Below are positions 1 through 8,795 of a stretch of DNA of 38,245 nucleotides, piece after piece. The stretch's first letter is position 1. Each line of letters begins with the position of its first letter. Position numbers and translations under genes: made by a program. The stretch lies in NCBI GenBank assembly GCA_022708025.1, contig JAKIZM010000032.1:1-38245 (forward strand), written 5' to 3'. The DNA comes from Bacteroidota bacterium. Its GTDB lineage: Bacteria; Bacteroidota; Ignavibacteria; Ignavibacteriales; Ignavibacteriaceae. Below the pieces are notes generated by a model. That model saw nothing but the letters and a program-made list of their open reading frames with translations. It made no database searches and was not told the origin of the DNA.

Positions 1-205
1 CTTCAAAATGTTATATGAACAATCCCATTTAGCTCAATAAAGACAGTCATAAGGAAGAATTTTTAAGAAATAATTATTTGTCCGTTAAATTATCTTTGTT
101 TTTATGTCCTATATCGGATTTGAGAAAAAATAACTGTTTAATTTTGTTTTAAATTGATTTTAGAGCCTTTAAAAGATATTTTTTGGTATAAAAAAAAGGT
201 TTACT
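1..205. other. Noncoding leader upstream of add
   Basis: AT-rich stretch with no credible coding region. A Bacteroidota-style -7 box (TAnnTTTG form, tatctttg at 91-98) is visible, but no matching -33 element lies at the usual distance, so I do not call a promoter. The purine-rich AAGG at 196-199 is the likely ribosome binding site for the gene starting at 206. Confidence 0.4.
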
Positions 206-1303
206 TTGACTACTGAAGAAATCATCAAAACAATTCCAAAAGTTCTGCTTCACGATCATCTTGACGGTGGATTAAGACCTCAAACAATTATAGAACTTGC
301 CAGAGATCTGAAGTACACAAAATTACCCACAACTGATCCCGCTCAACTTGCTGAGTGGTTCCATCGTGGAGCGAACAAAGGAAATCTTGTTGAATTTTTA
401 CAAGGCTTTGAACATACAACGGCTGTTATGCAAACGAAAGAAGGATTAGAACGTACTGCTTACGAAATGATTGAAGATATGCACAACGATGGAGTTGTTT
501 ACGTTGAAACAAGATTCGCTCCGGTCTTCCACAGACAAAAAGGTTTATACTACGAAGATTCTGTTAATGCAGTTTTAAGCGGACTGGAAAAAGGCAAAAA
601 AGATTTTGGAGTTGGATACGGACTTATCTTATGCGGTATGAGAAATATGAAAGACACCGTTGATATTGCTGAACTTGCGGTAAATTTAAGAAATGAAGGA
701 GTTATCGGTTTTGATCTTGCCGGGGAAGAAGGCGGATATCCGCCTAAAAAACATATTGATGCTTTTCAATATATTCAGCGTGCAAATTTTAATATTACAA
801 TTCACGCTGGTGAAGCATTTGGTAAAGATTCAATATGGCAGGCAATTCAATGGTGCGGTGCGCACAGAATTGGTCATGCTACAAGATTAACAGAAGATAT
901 AGTTTTCGACTCAAATGGAAATGTAGCTAAGTTTGGCGAGCTTGCTCAATACATATTGGATAAAAGAATTCCGCTTGAAATATGTTTACTCTCCAACTTA
1001 CACACCGGAGCAGTTGATAAATTAGAGCACCATCCGTTTGGAATGTTATATAAAGAAAAATTCCGGGTTACTCTTAATACAGATGACAGATTAATGAGCA
1101 ATACCAATATGACAAAAGAATTTATGACTGCAATAGAATATTTTGGTTTAGGCTTTGATGATTTTGAAAAGATTACAATAAACTCAATGAAATCTGCATT
1201 CATTCCATACAAAGAAAGACTGCATTACATTTATGATGTAATAAAACCAGGCTATCAGAAAATAAGAGAAAAAATATTATCATTTAACAAGCTGAAAAAA
1301 TAA
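206..1303 (+). CDS. add: Adenosine deaminase
   Basis: Converts adenosine (and deoxyadenosine) to inosine and ammonia in the cytoplasm, for purine salvage or catabolism. All the metallo-dependent amidohydrolase signatures are present. The zinc ligands are H16 and H18 (HDHLDG), H200 (HAGE) and D293, with catalytic acid E203, H224 in HRIGHA, and D294 in the NTDD motif. The 365-residue length is normal for the family. The start is TTG, with AAGG about 6 bases upstream, and the protein's HxH motif lies at the usual distance from it. One base separates its stop from the next gene, so it probably heads a short operon with a small unknown gene and urocanate hydratase. The family also contains adenine deaminase-like members; the substrate is inferred, the deaminase class is secure. 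Confidence 0.9.
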   Translation: MTTEEIIKTIPKVLLHDHLDGGLRPQTIIELARDLKYTKLPTTDPAQLAEWFHRGANKGNLVEFLQGFEHTTAVMQTKEGLERTAYEMIEDMHNDGVVYVETRFAPVFHRQKGLYYEDSVNAVLSGLEKGKKDFGVGYGLILCGMRNMKDTVDIAELAVNLRNEGVIGFDLAGEEGGYPPKKHIDAFQYIQRANFNITIHAGEAFGKDSIWQAIQWCGAHRIGHATRLTEDIVFDSNGNVAKFGELAQYILDKRIPLEICLLSNLHTGAVDKLEHHPFGMLYKEKFRVTLNTDDRLMSNTNMTKEFMTAIEYFGLGFDDFEKITINSMKSAFIPYKERLHYIYDVIKPGYQKIREKILSFNKLKK

Positions 1304-1304
1304 A

Positions 1305-1640
1305 ATGAAAAAACTGTTCACTAACTATAATTTTGAATTTGATAAGAACGAAAGAAAATTAATTACTAATTTCAGTAAACAGGTGATTAAACAAGTTTCC
1401 GGCGATAATAAATTTTTTGCCGAAGAAAAAGCGTTTAAATCAATTATAGAAAAGTTAAATCAAAACGATGATGTAATTAAATTAACTAAAGATGAAAGAA
1501 CAAGATTAGTACACCAATTAAAACAAAACTCAGATTTTATGAAAAAGGAAATGAAAAAAAGCTGGTTTCTAAAAAAATGGTTGTATAAATCTCTTTTTAA
1601 TCAATATGATAATTTATTAGAAAAGTATTTTAAGGATTAA
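1305..1640 (+). CDS. Small uncharacterised protein between add and hutU
   Basis: A 111-residue, lysine-rich, charged protein that I do not recognise. It has no signal peptide, membrane segment or cysteine, and looks mainly helical and cytoplasmic. The ATG lies one base after the add stop and the stop is three bases before the hutU ATG, so it is almost certainly co-transcribed and translated with them. The packing argues for a real gene rather than a chance frame. Composition resembles that of its neighbours (AT-rich, Lys/Asn-rich). No function can be assigned; a role linked to nitrogen catabolism is only suggested by position. Confidence 0.7.
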   Translation: MKKLFTNYNFEFDKNERKLITNFSKQVIKQVSGDNKFFAEEKAFKSIIEKLNQNDDVIKLTKDERTRLVHQLKQNSDFMKKEMKKSWFLKKWLYKSLFNQYDNLLEKYFKD

Positions 1641-1643
1641 ATA

Positions 1644-3302
1644 ATGTCTACAAAAGAAAAAACTATAATTGCTCCTACCGGCAATACAATTACCTGCAAA
1701 GGATGGATACAGGAAGCTGCGATGCGAATGTTAATGAATAATCTTCATCCTGATGTTGCAGAGAATCCCGCCGAATTAATTGTGTACGGCGGCAAAGGAA
1801 AAGCAGCAAGAAATTGGGATGCATACGAAGCAATCATTAAAAGTCTGAAGAATTTAGAAAATGATGAAACATTATTAATACAATCCGGAAAACCTGTTGG
1901 AATATTTAAAACCTATCCGAATGCACCAAGAGTAATAATTTCAAATTCAATGCTTGTTCCCGACTGGGCAAACTGGGATGAGTTCAGAAGACTTGAACAG
2001 CTTGGTTTAACAATGTACGGACAAATGACTGCGGGCAGCTGGATTTATATCGGCACACAAGGAATATTGCAAGGCACTTATGAAACTTTTGCAGAGGCTG
2101 CTAAAAAATATTTTAACGGATCGCTAAAAGGTAAATTTGTTCTAACCGCCGGTTTAGGCGGTATGGGCGGAGCTCAGCCATTAGCCGCTGTATTTAACGG
2201 CGCTGCTTTCCTTGGAGTTGATGTTGACCGGGCACGAATTCAAAAAAGAATTGACACGGGTTATTGTGATGTTATAACAGATAATCTTGATGAAGCATTA
2301 AAGATTGTTCTTGATGCCAAAGCAAAAGACAAAGCAATTTCTGTTGGATTAATTGGTAATGCCGGTGAAGTTCATCACGAAATATTAAAACGAGGAATTA
2401 TACCCGATGTCGTAACTGATCAAACATCCGCACACGATATGTTAAATGGTTATGTACCTATGGGAATGACCTTTGAAGAAGCACTTCAGCTCAGAAAATC
2501 AAATCCCGAAAAATATGTTTCTCTTTCAAGACAAACAGTTGTAAAGCATGTTGAAGCAATGTTGGAATTTCAAAAACGTGGTGCAATCACCTTTGATTAT
2601 GGAAACAACATTCGTGGTGAAGCTAAAGAAAATGGTTTAGCAAATGCATTTGATATCCCGGGATTTGTACCTGAATTTATCCGTCCGCTTTTCTGTGATG
2701 GTAAAGGACCATTCAGATGGGCAGCATTAAGCGGAGATCCAAACGACATTTATGTAACCGATCAGGCAATAAGAGAAACTTTTCCTGAAAACAAACTTCT
2801 ACTTAACTGGATAGATATGGCACAGAAGAAAGTTCACTTCCAGGGATTGCCGGCTAGAATTTGTTGGCTTGGTTATGGTGAACGGGCAAAGATGGGAAAG
2901 ATATTTAATAAACTTGTTGCCGAAGGAAAAATAAAATCTCCAATAGTAATTGGAAGAGATCATCTTGATTGCGGATCAGTTGCATCGCCAAACAGAGAAA
3001 CCGAAGGAATGATTGATGGAAGTGATGCAATTGCAGACTGGCCGATTTTAAACGCTTTAATTAATGCTATCGGCGGTGCAAGCTGGGTTTCTGTTCATCA
3101 CGGCGGTGGTGTTGGTATCGGTAAATCAATTCATGCAGGTATGGTAGTAGTGGCTGACGGTACAAAAGAAGCTGAAGAAAGATTGGAAAGAGTTCTTACT
3201 TATGATCCTGGAATGGGAATTATGAGACACGCCGATGCTGGTTATCAGCAGGCGATCGATAATGCAAAAAAATGGAATGTAAAAATTCCGATGCTTAAAT
3301 AA
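1644..3302 (+). CDS. hutU: Urocanate hydratase (urocanase)
   Basis: Second step of histidine degradation: hydrates urocanate to 4-imidazolone-5-propanoate using tightly bound NAD+ as an electrophile. The 552-residue length matches the family (about 550-560). The glycine-rich NAD site [10 protein letters not shown] is at residues 170-179. C407 in ARICW corresponds to the conserved NAD-adjacent cysteine of the family. Further conserved blocks are [14 protein letters not shown] and [11 protein letters not shown]. No hutH, hutI or hutG is visible here, so the rest of the pathway must be elsewhere or absent. It is the third gene of the add-led set, three bases after its neighbour. Confidence 0.96.
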   Translation: MSTKEKTIIAPTGNTITCKGWIQEAAMRMLMNNLHPDVAENPAELIVYGGKGKAARNWDAYEAIIKSLKNLENDETLLIQSGKPVGIFKTYPNAPRVIISNSMLVPDWANWDEFRRLEQLGLTMYGQMTAGSWIYIGTQGILQGTYETFAEAAKKYFNGSLKGKFVLTAGLGGMGGAQPLAAVFNGAAFLGVDVDRARIQKRIDTGYCDVITDNLDEALKIVLDAKAKDKAISVGLIGNAGEVHHEILKRGIIPDVVTDQTSAHDMLNGYVPMGMTFEEALQLRKSNPEKYVSLSRQTVVKHVEAMLEFQKRGAITFDYGNNIRGEAKENGLANAFDIPGFVPEFIRPLFCDGKGPFRWAALSGDPNDIYVTDQAIRETFPENKLLLNWIDMAQKKVHFQGLPARICWLGYGERAKMGKIFNKLVAEGKIKSPIVIGRDHLDCGSVASPNRETEGMIDGSDAIADWPILNALINAIGGASWVSVHHGGGVGIGKSIHAGMVVVADGTKEAEERLERVLTYDPGMGIMRHADAGYQQAIDNAKKWNVKIPMLK

Positions 3303-3345
3303 TTAAATCAGTAATTTTTATAAAGTAGAAATAAAAGGTTTTCAA

Positions 3346-3711
3346 TTGAAACATAATTCATTCGTTAAACTAAACAGATTTATTATATCAGTTGGAATGA
3401 TCATAATTCTACTAGTATTATTTAATATATCTTCTTTTAGTCAGGATAAAAATAAAATTGACTTTAAAACCTGCACTTATAATGGTTTTCCATTACACGG
3501 GAAAGTCAAATTTGTTGATTCGTTTCCTGATATTAAAGTACAAATTGTTGAATCATTCCCTGATCTCAGAGTAAAAATTGTAAATTCTTTCCCTGATAAT
3601 TGCGGTGAGTGGAAAATTGTTGAATCTTTTCCGGATGTTAAAATAAAAATAGTAGAATCGTTCCCGGATATAAAAATAAAATTTGTGGAATCATTTCCAG
3701 GTAAACCATAA
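3346..3711 (+). CDS. Secreted SFPD tandem-repeat protein, function unknown
   Basis: A 121-residue protein with an N-terminal signal peptide: basic K8/R11, a hydrophobic run over residues 12-28, and a probable cleavage after FSQ at residue 33. The rest is almost wholly a tandem repeat of the form [KR]-[VI]-[KQ]-[FI]-V-[DEN]-S-F-P-D-x. The repeat phenylalanines are at 60, 71, 82, 95, 106 and 117: spacing is 11 residues (33 bp) except for a 2-residue insertion after the third unit, which carries C86. C43 precedes the repeats and could pair with C86. The alternating hydrophobic pattern suggests short beta strands, perhaps a beta-solenoid. The start is TTG with AAGG 7 bases upstream; M18 is an alternative but would remove the signal peptide. 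I know of no characterised family; periplasmic or surface location is inferred. Confidence 0.75.
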   Translation: MKHNSFVKLNRFIISVGMIIILLVLFNISSFSQDKNKIDFKTCTYNGFPLHGKVKFVDSFPDIKVQIVESFPDLRVKIVNSFPDNCGEWKIVESFPDVKIKIVESFPDIKIKFVESFPGKP

Positions 3712-3825
3712 ATAAACAATTATCTGAGACTTAATGTTAAACATAAACTCTACCTTGAAACAGAAACAATTACAATGCTTAAATTATTTTAGTCAAAAAT
3801 GAATAAAACATAAGGAGAAATTATT

Positions 3826-5028
3826 ATGAAGAATAAAGTACTGGTTGCAGATAAATTTCCGGAAAAATATATCCAGCAAATGAAAGACCTTGGCTTGGAT
3901 GTAATCTACGAACCAAAACTCGGAGAAAAAGATCTTCCTGAAGCAGCAAAGGAAGTAGAGATACTTGTTGTCCGCTCAACTGTTGTTAATGAAGAAGCCA
4001 TCAACAACTCAAAAAAATTAAACCTGATAATCCGTGCCGGCTCAGGTGTTAACAACATCAATATTGCTGCTGCAAATAAAAAAGGTATTTATGTTGCTAA
4101 CTGCCCGGGAATGAATTCTATCGCAGTTGCTGAGCTTGCTGTTGGATTAATAATTGCCATTGACAGAAGAATTGCTGATAATGTTAGTGATTTCCGTAAT
4201 GGTAAATGGAATAAAGCTGAATATTCAAAAGCTGACGGCTTATTCGGTAAAACACTTGGTATTGTAGGAGCCGGTCAAATAGGCGTTGAAGTAATCAATA
4301 GAGTAAAATCTTTCGGACTTAATATAATTGCCTGGTCGCGTTCGCTGACAAATGAAAAAGCTGAGTTGTTAGGAGTAGAAAGATGTCAGACTCTTGAAGA
4401 AGTTTTCACAAAAGCAGATATAATATCTGTTCATCTTGCACAAACTGCAGATACTAAAAAATTAATCAGCAAAGATCTGATTAATAAAATGAAAAAAGGT
4501 GCTTACTTCATAAACACTTCAAGAGCAGGAGTTGTTGATGAAGATGCATTAATCGAAGCAGCAAAGGCAGAAAAAATCTTTCTTGGTCTTGATGTATTTA
4601 ATAATGAGCCTGAAGGAAAAGGCGGAGATTTTACTACTCCTCTTCAAGGATTGAAAAATGTATATCTTACTCATCATATCGGTGCTTCAACCGAACAGGC
4701 ACAGGATGCTGTTGCAGATGAGACGGTAAAAATTATTAATGAATTTGTTAATTCCGGAGTAATAAGAAACTGGGTTAACAGAATAAAAAAATCACCTGCA
4801 AAATATCAGCTTATTGTTAAGCATTTTGATAAGCCGGGAGTTTTAGCCGGTGTACTTGAACTTTTAAAAACCGGAAATATTAATGTAGAAGAAATTGAAA
4901 ACGTAATCTTTGATGGAGCAATTGCTGCAAGCTGCACAATGAAACTTAAAGATGCTGCTACACCGGATATGCTTAAGAAGATGAATGAAAATCCTGATCT
5001 GATAAGTGTCAGTCAGGTTGAGATTTAA
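3826..5028 (+). CDS. serA: D-3-phosphoglycerate dehydrogenase, short (ACT) form
   Basis: A D-isomer 2-hydroxyacid dehydrogenase of 400 residues, predicted to oxidise 3-phosphoglycerate to 3-phosphohydroxypyruvate as the first step of serine synthesis. The NAD-binding motif GAGQIG is at 148-153. The catalytic triad is R233 (SRAGVVDE), E261 (NEPEG) and H284 (HHIGAS). A C-terminal ACT domain covers roughly residues 325-400 (KPGVLAGVLELL), consistent with allosteric control by an amino acid. The start is ATG behind AAGGAG. It stands alone between noncoding stretches and is followed by a strong terminator. A second, longer phosphoglycerate dehydrogenase is at 31323-32906, so one of the two may use a different 2-hydroxyacid. 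Confidence 0.87.
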   Translation: MKNKVLVADKFPEKYIQQMKDLGLDVIYEPKLGEKDLPEAAKEVEILVVRSTVVNEEAINNSKKLNLIIRAGSGVNNINIAAANKKGIYVANCPGMNSIAVAELAVGLIIAIDRRIADNVSDFRNGKWNKAEYSKADGLFGKTLGIVGAGQIGVEVINRVKSFGLNIIAWSRSLTNEKAELLGVERCQTLEEVFTKADIISVHLAQTADTKKLISKDLINKMKKGAYFINTSRAGVVDEDALIEAAKAEKIFLGLDVFNNEPEGKGGDFTTPLQGLKNVYLTHHIGASTEQAQDAVADETVKIINEFVNSGVIRNWVNRIKKSPAKYQLIVKHFDKPGVLAGVLELLKTGNINVEEIENVIFDGAIAASCTMKLKDAATPDMLKKMNENPDLISVSQVEI

Positions 5029-5051
5029 ATATTCTTTCAACTAATAACAGT

Positions 5052-5081
5052 AAAAAGGCGATTCTTGGGATCGCCTTTTTT
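5052..5081 (+). terminator. Rho-independent terminator after the short serA
   Basis: A perfect 11-bp stem, AAAAAGGCGAT (5052-5062) with ATCGCCTTTTT (5070-5080), has a 7-base loop and ends in a T run. It lies 24 bases after the serA stop. Confidence 0.93.
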
Positions 5082-5117
5082 ATGAACTTTTTCACTAGAA
5101 TTTATTAGCCGTCATTA

Positions 5118-5157
5118 TTGACTAAACAATAAATTCCAATGTTTTGCAAATAATACT
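5118..5157 (+). promoter_or_regulatory. Possible promoter/operator for the T9SS cargo gene at 5305
   Basis: Contains TTGACTAAA (from 5118) and TTGCAAATAATA (5144-5155). The same two words occur as TTGACTAAA and TTGCAAATTATA in the tandem promoter region upstream of the other T9SS-tailed gene (31134). Here TTGACT is not 17 bases from a -10-like hexamer, so a sigma-70 promoter is uncertain. The shared word may be a regulator site. Confidence 0.35.
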
Positions 5158-5304
5158 TAACTACTCTTTATACTTGATAACGCGCAATTTTTATATCACT
5201 ATTCTCAATCAAATTCAATAACATTTTTTTAACTTCGCTTTATAAAAAACAAAACACTGCTGGTATATAATTTGCCTCAATCATTAAAATCACTTGAGGT
5301 AAAT

Positions 5305-6444
5305 ATGAAAAAATATTTTTACACAATAATATTATCAGTCTTTTGTATCAGCTATTCATTTTCACAAAACGCAATAATAGCAAATCATAACTCTGCAAAG
5401 CTTTCTATTATACCAATAAGCTGGATTGATTCCGCGAAAGCAAAGCTACACATCGCTTATGGACATACATCTCACGGAAGCCAATTAATCACAGGTATGG
5501 AAGGATTAAAAAACTGGAAAGGCAATCAATATGCTTTTAATCACGGTGGTACGAATGGCGCATTAGATATTCATGATTATGCCTTCAGCGGTGCATCAGA
5601 TCTTGGGAATCCAAACAGAACAGCCTGGGCTTCTGCAACAAGAGATTATCTGAATAATCCGGCTAACAGCAACGTAAATGTTGTTATATGGAGCTGGTGC
5701 GGACAAGTAAGTAGTGCAACTCAGGCAGACATTAACACTTATCTTAATCTTATGAATGGCTTAGAAACAGATTATCCGAATGTTAAGTTTATTTATATGA
5801 CCGGACATCTTGATGGCACCGGTGTTAACGGAAATCTTAATCAAAGGAATGAACAAATAAGAAATTATTGTTTGAGCAACAATAAAATACTTTATGATTT
5901 TGCAGATATTGAATCTTATGACCCTGATGGAAATTTTTATTTGAATAAAAATGCAAATGATAATTGCGATTATGATAGCGATGGTAACGGAAGTCTTGAT
6001 AAAAACTGGGCAATAGATTGGCAAAACTCCCATACCTTAAATGTTCATTGGTATAATTGCTCAGCAGCTCATAGCCAGCCACTAAACGGGAACCTTAAAG
6101 CTTATGCAGCATGGTGGCTTTGGGCAAGACTTGCAGGATGGAATTCAGCAACAAACATTTCTGATGAACCGGTTTTATACAATTATTCTCTAAGTCAGAA
6201 TTATCCAAATCCGTTTAATCCAAGCACGAGGATAAACTGGCAAACAGCAGCAGGCAGCTGGCTGACAATAAAACTTTTTAATGTTTTAGGCAAAGAGATT
6301 GAAACAATAGTTGATGAATATTATGAAGCAGGCAATCATTCTGTACTTTACACTACAAATTCTAAATTGCCAAGTGGAGTATATTATTATCAGTTAAAAG
6401 CCGGTGAGTTTACACAAACGAGAAAAATGATTCTGCTAAGGTAA
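5305..6444 (+). CDS. Secreted protein of unknown domain with T9SS sorting tail
   Basis: A 379-residue exported protein. It has a clear signal peptide (MKKYFYTIILSVF, cleavage near SFSQ) and a C-terminal sorting domain of about 85 residues starting at QNYPNPFNPST. That domain predicts export by the type IX secretion system and attachment to the cell surface. The middle domain, about residues 25-285, has the distinctive blocks YGHTSHGSQ, WSWCGQ, MTGHLDG and CSAAHSQPLNG. The recurring His, Ser and Asp in these blocks suggest an enzyme, possibly an SGNH-like hydrolase, but I cannot confirm it. The ATG at 5305 is preferred over the in-frame TTG at 5272: it has a GAGG site upstream and begins the signal peptide exactly. 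Its stop is one base from the convergent gene's stop. Confidence 0.85.
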   Translation: MKKYFYTIILSVFCISYSFSQNAIIANHNSAKLSIIPISWIDSAKAKLHIAYGHTSHGSQLITGMEGLKNWKGNQYAFNHGGTNGALDIHDYAFSGASDLGNPNRTAWASATRDYLNNPANSNVNVVIWSWCGQVSSATQADINTYLNLMNGLETDYPNVKFIYMTGHLDGTGVNGNLNQRNEQIRNYCLSNNKILYDFADIESYDPDGNFYLNKNANDNCDYDSDGNGSLDKNWAIDWQNSHTLNVHWYNCSAAHSQPLNGNLKAYAAWWLWARLAGWNSATNISDEPVLYNYSLSQNYPNPFNPSTRINWQTAAGSWLTIKLFNVLGKEIETIVDEYYEAGNHSVLYTTNSKLPSGVYYYQLKAGEFTQTRKMILLR

Positions 6445-6445
6445 A

Positions 6446-7207
6446 TCAGATAAACTTTATATCTACCATATCTTTAACTATTCCGTGAAGATATGGTAGT
6501 TGTATTAAAGATTTAATCCCTTCAATATCCTGCTCTTCAAAATCGAAGACAATGTGCTGAAGGTTAACACTAATAAATTCTTTTACCCCATTATTGAATT
6601 TGTTTAGCACCTCATAAGAATTATTAGCATTATAAGATTTTAATTTTTCTGCAAATTTCTGATTAAACTCTTTAATCATATTCTCACTTGATGAAGCAAC
6701 TAAAAAATTAACATAAGGAGCTTCAAGCAATTCGATCATTTCCTCTGCGAAACTTAATCCGTTGAAAAATAATTCTCTTTCAAGATTTTCATCTCCGGCA
6801 ATTAAAATATTCTCATCACTTAATTCACTTTCTTCTTTCAGTATTGTCGGAACAATATCAACATTATAAAGCTCTTTGAAAAGAATTTTTGAAAGAATAA
6901 TTTCATTGGAAGTTATATCACCTTTCAAATATAGGTTTTCGATTGTTTGCTGCCCTTTTTTAAAATGTATATAAGCATTTGAAAGTAAGGCATTGAACGA
7001 AACACCAATCTGCGATGATATAAACAGTTCTTTATGAGTAATAAGATCAAGAGATGGAATTAATCCTAAGGTATTGTTATCAGCTAAAATATTGCGAGCT
7101 ATTAATGCAGCGGGATGAAATTCAACATTATATTCTTTATCTAATTCCAGGGCAGAAATAAATAAACGAGAATAAATATTTGAGGGCAGCAGTATCTTTG
7201 TTTTCAT
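6446..7207 (-). CDS. Divergent MqnA/MqnD-like protein (periplasmic-binding fold)
   Basis: A 253-residue cytoplasmic protein with no signal peptide. Its layout follows MqnA (chorismate dehydratase) and related menaquinone-pathway proteins. It has a LIPSLDLI block near residue 52, a TSNEIILSKILFKELYN block near 100-115, an LIAGDENL block near 135, and a GLSFAEEMIELLEAPYVNFLVA block near 150-172 that matches the family's 'DLG-W---TGLPFVFA' region. The match is weak at residue level, so a different substrate or a binding-only role is possible. It begins just after the rplS terminator and may depend on read-through from the ribosomal operon or on a promoter inside the rplS end. It converges on the plus-strand cargo gene with one base between stops. 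Confidence 0.5.
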   Translation of the reverse strand: MKTKILLPSNIYSRLFISALELDKEYNVEFHPAALIARNILADNNTLGLIPSLDLITHKELFISSQIGVSFNALLSNAYIHFKKGQQTIENLYLKGDITSNEIILSKILFKELYNVDIVPTILKEESELSDENILIAGDENLERELFFNGLSFAEEMIELLEAPYVNFLVASSSENMIKEFNQKFAEKLKSYNANNSYEVLNKFNNGVKEFISVNLQHIVFDFEEQDIEGIKSLIQLPYLHGIVKDMVDIKFI

Positions 7208-7210
7208 AAA

Positions 7211-7237
7211 ATAAAAAAGCCGCCTTTTAAAGCGGCT
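7211..7237 (-). terminator. Rho-independent terminator after rplS
   Basis: On the minus strand, AGCCGC (from 7237) pairs with GCGGCT (ending 7218) around an 8-base loop, followed by a TTTTTT run. It lies 15 bases past the rplS stop and closes the long minus-strand operon. Confidence 0.88.
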
Positions 7238-7251
7238 GATAAATATTACAA

Positions 7252-7596
7252 TTAAACCTTTTTACTTTTAATCCTTGCAGCTTTTCCCGAGAGATTTCTT
7301 AAGTAGTAAAGTTTTGCTCTTCTGACGTCACCTTGTTTAAGCACTTCTACTTTAGCAATCTTTGGTGAGTTTAGAGGGAATATTCTTTCAACACCAACAC
7401 CGCCTGACATTTTTCTGACAGTAAAAGTTTTACTTAATCCTGAACCGCGAATACTTATTACATCGCCTTCAAAAGATTGAAATCTTTCTTTATCTCCTTC
7501 GATAACTCTAACCTGAACGCGAATATGATCGCCGGGATTAAATTCTGGCATATCAGTTTTTATTTGCTCTGGTAATATTTTATTTACATCTATCAT
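7252..7596 (-). CDS. rplS: 50S ribosomal protein L19
   Basis: A 114-residue L19 of the large ribosomal subunit, located at the 30S-50S interface. The hallmark blocks are present: [42 protein letters not shown], and a basic [14 protein letters not shown] end. Its ATG overlaps the trmD stop in an ATGA arrangement (7593-7596), which indicates translational coupling. It is the last gene of the rpsP-khpA-rimM-trmD-rplS set, the classical bacterial order with khpA as in many Gram-positives and deep lineages. Confidence 0.98.
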   Translation of the reverse strand: MIDVNKILPEQIKTDMPEFNPGDHIRVQVRVIEGDKERFQSFEGDVISIRGSGLSKTFTVRKMSGGVGVERIFPLNSPKIAKVEVLKQGDVRRAKLYYLRNLSGKAARIKSKKV

Positions 7597-8279
7597 ATCG
7601 TACTCCGTTTATTATAATTTCTCCACTTTTCTGTTAAGATTTTAGATTGTTCTTGTTTCCATTTTTTAATTTCTTTTTCATTTCCGGATAATAACACTTC
7701 AGGAACCCTTATTCCTCGATATTCAGCCGGTCTGGTATAATAAGGTGCTTCTATTATTTCACCATCCTGAAATGAATCATCCAATGCTGCTTCACTATCA
7801 TTAAGAACGCCAGGTATCAACCTGATTATTGCATCAGCAATTATAAGTGCAGGCAGTTCACCGCCTGTAAGCACATAATTACCAATTGATATCTCATCAG
7901 TTGCAAAATATTCCCGAACTCTATCGTCAATCTCTTTGTAATGTCCGGTAACTATCAGCAAATTTTTTGCAAGTGATAATCTGTTTGCATATTTCTGATC
8001 AAATAATTTTCCTTTCGGGGTCGTAAAAATTATATGATCGTACTTTACTTCTGATTGCAGCTTATCAATACATTCAAAAAACGGCTCGGGTTTTAATATC
8101 ATACCCGCACCACCGCCAAAAGGTTTATCATCTATCTGCTTATGTTTATTGAAAGCATAATCACGCAGATTATGAATAAAGATATTAACCTTTTTTTTAT
8201 CCTGAGCCCTTTTAAGGATACTTGTATTCAACGGGCTTTGTAATAGTTCAGGCACTGCTGAAATAATATCAATCCTCAT
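7593..8279 (-). CDS. trmD: tRNA (guanine-N1-)-methyltransferase
   Basis: Methylates G37 next to the anticodon, using S-adenosylmethionine, and so prevents frameshifting. The protein is 228 residues from the chosen start. The knotted SPOUT-fold signature is visible: [14 protein letters not shown] near the N-terminus and the SAM-binding [17 protein letters not shown] block in the middle. The ATG at 8279 ([11 protein letters not shown]) is chosen because family members begin exactly there; an upstream in-frame ATG at 8294 would add five residues. The start overlaps the end of rimM by 11 bases, and the stop overlaps the rplS start, so the three are translated in a coupled way. Confidence 0.96.
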   Translation of the reverse strand: MRIDIISAVPELLQSPLNTSILKRAQDKKKVNIFIHNLRDYAFNKHKQIDDKPFGGGAGMILKPEPFFECIDKLQSEVKYDHIIFTTPKGKLFDQKYANRLSLAKNLLIVTGHYKEIDDRVREYFATDEISIGNYVLTGGELPALIIADAIIRLIPGVLNDSEAALDDSFQDGEIIEAPYYTRPAEYRGIRVPEVLLSGNEKEIKKWKQEQSKILTEKWRNYNKRSTI

Positions 8280-8781
8280 CATCGCCAATTCCATATTCAG
8301 AATTCAGGATAAAAATTTTACTTTCTTTATCAATTTTTTCAACTATTGAAAGAACATAAGGGAAAAGAATTTCTTTCCCGTTTTTATCTTTAAGCACAAT
8401 TACATCATTTGCAGGTGTTTGAAAAATATCAATTACATCTCCTAAGCAAATTCCATTCTGATATATTTTATAACCAATAACATCCGGTAAAAATCCGATT
8501 TCACTTTTAAGTTCTTTTATTTTCTCAGACTGCAGATAAATATTTCTGCCAATGAAAAGTGATATATCTCTTTGATTTTCAAATCCTTTAAACTTAACAT
8601 AGAGCGAACTTTTACCGCCAGCAACATCCTCAATTTCAAAAACTTTTTTCTGATTCCAGAAATCTATATAAACATCTGAAATACTTTTAAGCAATTTATC
8701 AAGCCCGGTTTTCCACTGGATTTTCACATACCCATCTTTACCAGCAGAAGATATTTCAGCAATTAAAATAAATTCATTCAA
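8269..8781 (-). CDS. rimM: Ribosome maturation factor RimM
   Basis: A 170-residue 16S rRNA processing protein that binds S19 and the 30S head during assembly. It has the N-terminal RimM beta-barrel domain (about residues 1-85, starting ILIAEISSAGKDGYVKI) and a C-terminal PRC-barrel (about 95-170, with IGYKIYQNGICLGDVIDIFQ). The start is TTG; no ATG is available near the family N-terminus. It lies 14 bases after the khpA stop in the expected gene order. Sequence conservation is weaker than for its neighbours, as usual for this family. Confidence 0.92.
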   Translation of the reverse strand: MNEFILIAEISSAGKDGYVKIQWKTGLDKLLKSISDVYIDFWNQKKVFEIEDVAGGKSSLYVKFKGFENQRDISLFIGRNIYLQSEKIKELKSEIGFLPDVIGYKIYQNGICLGDVIDIFQTPANDVIVLKDKNGKEILFPYVLSIVEKIDKESKIFILNSEYGIGDDED

Positions 8782-8795
8782 TTTTTAATGAATGA

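Noticed and set aside
91..98. Bacteroidota-type -7 box (TATCTTTG) upstream of add
   Set aside because: No -33 TTG element at the normal distance, and the single box is short enough to occur by chance in AT-rich DNA.
3500..3711. 33-bp periodic repeat considered as a CRISPR-like array
   Set aside because: The period is exactly 11 codons, units are contiguous and diverge at third positions, and there are no spacers; it is coding repetition.
3477..3719. Minus-strand open frame with a repetitive 'GNDSTIF' pattern
   Set aside because: It is the reverse complement of the SFPD repeat gene; the repeat makes the opposite strand open too. No signal peptide or ribosome binding site.
5272..5304. TTG start at 5272 for the T9SS cargo gene
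   Set aside because: The ATG at 5305 has a proper ribosome binding site and starts the signal peptide; the extra 11 residues are not signal-like.
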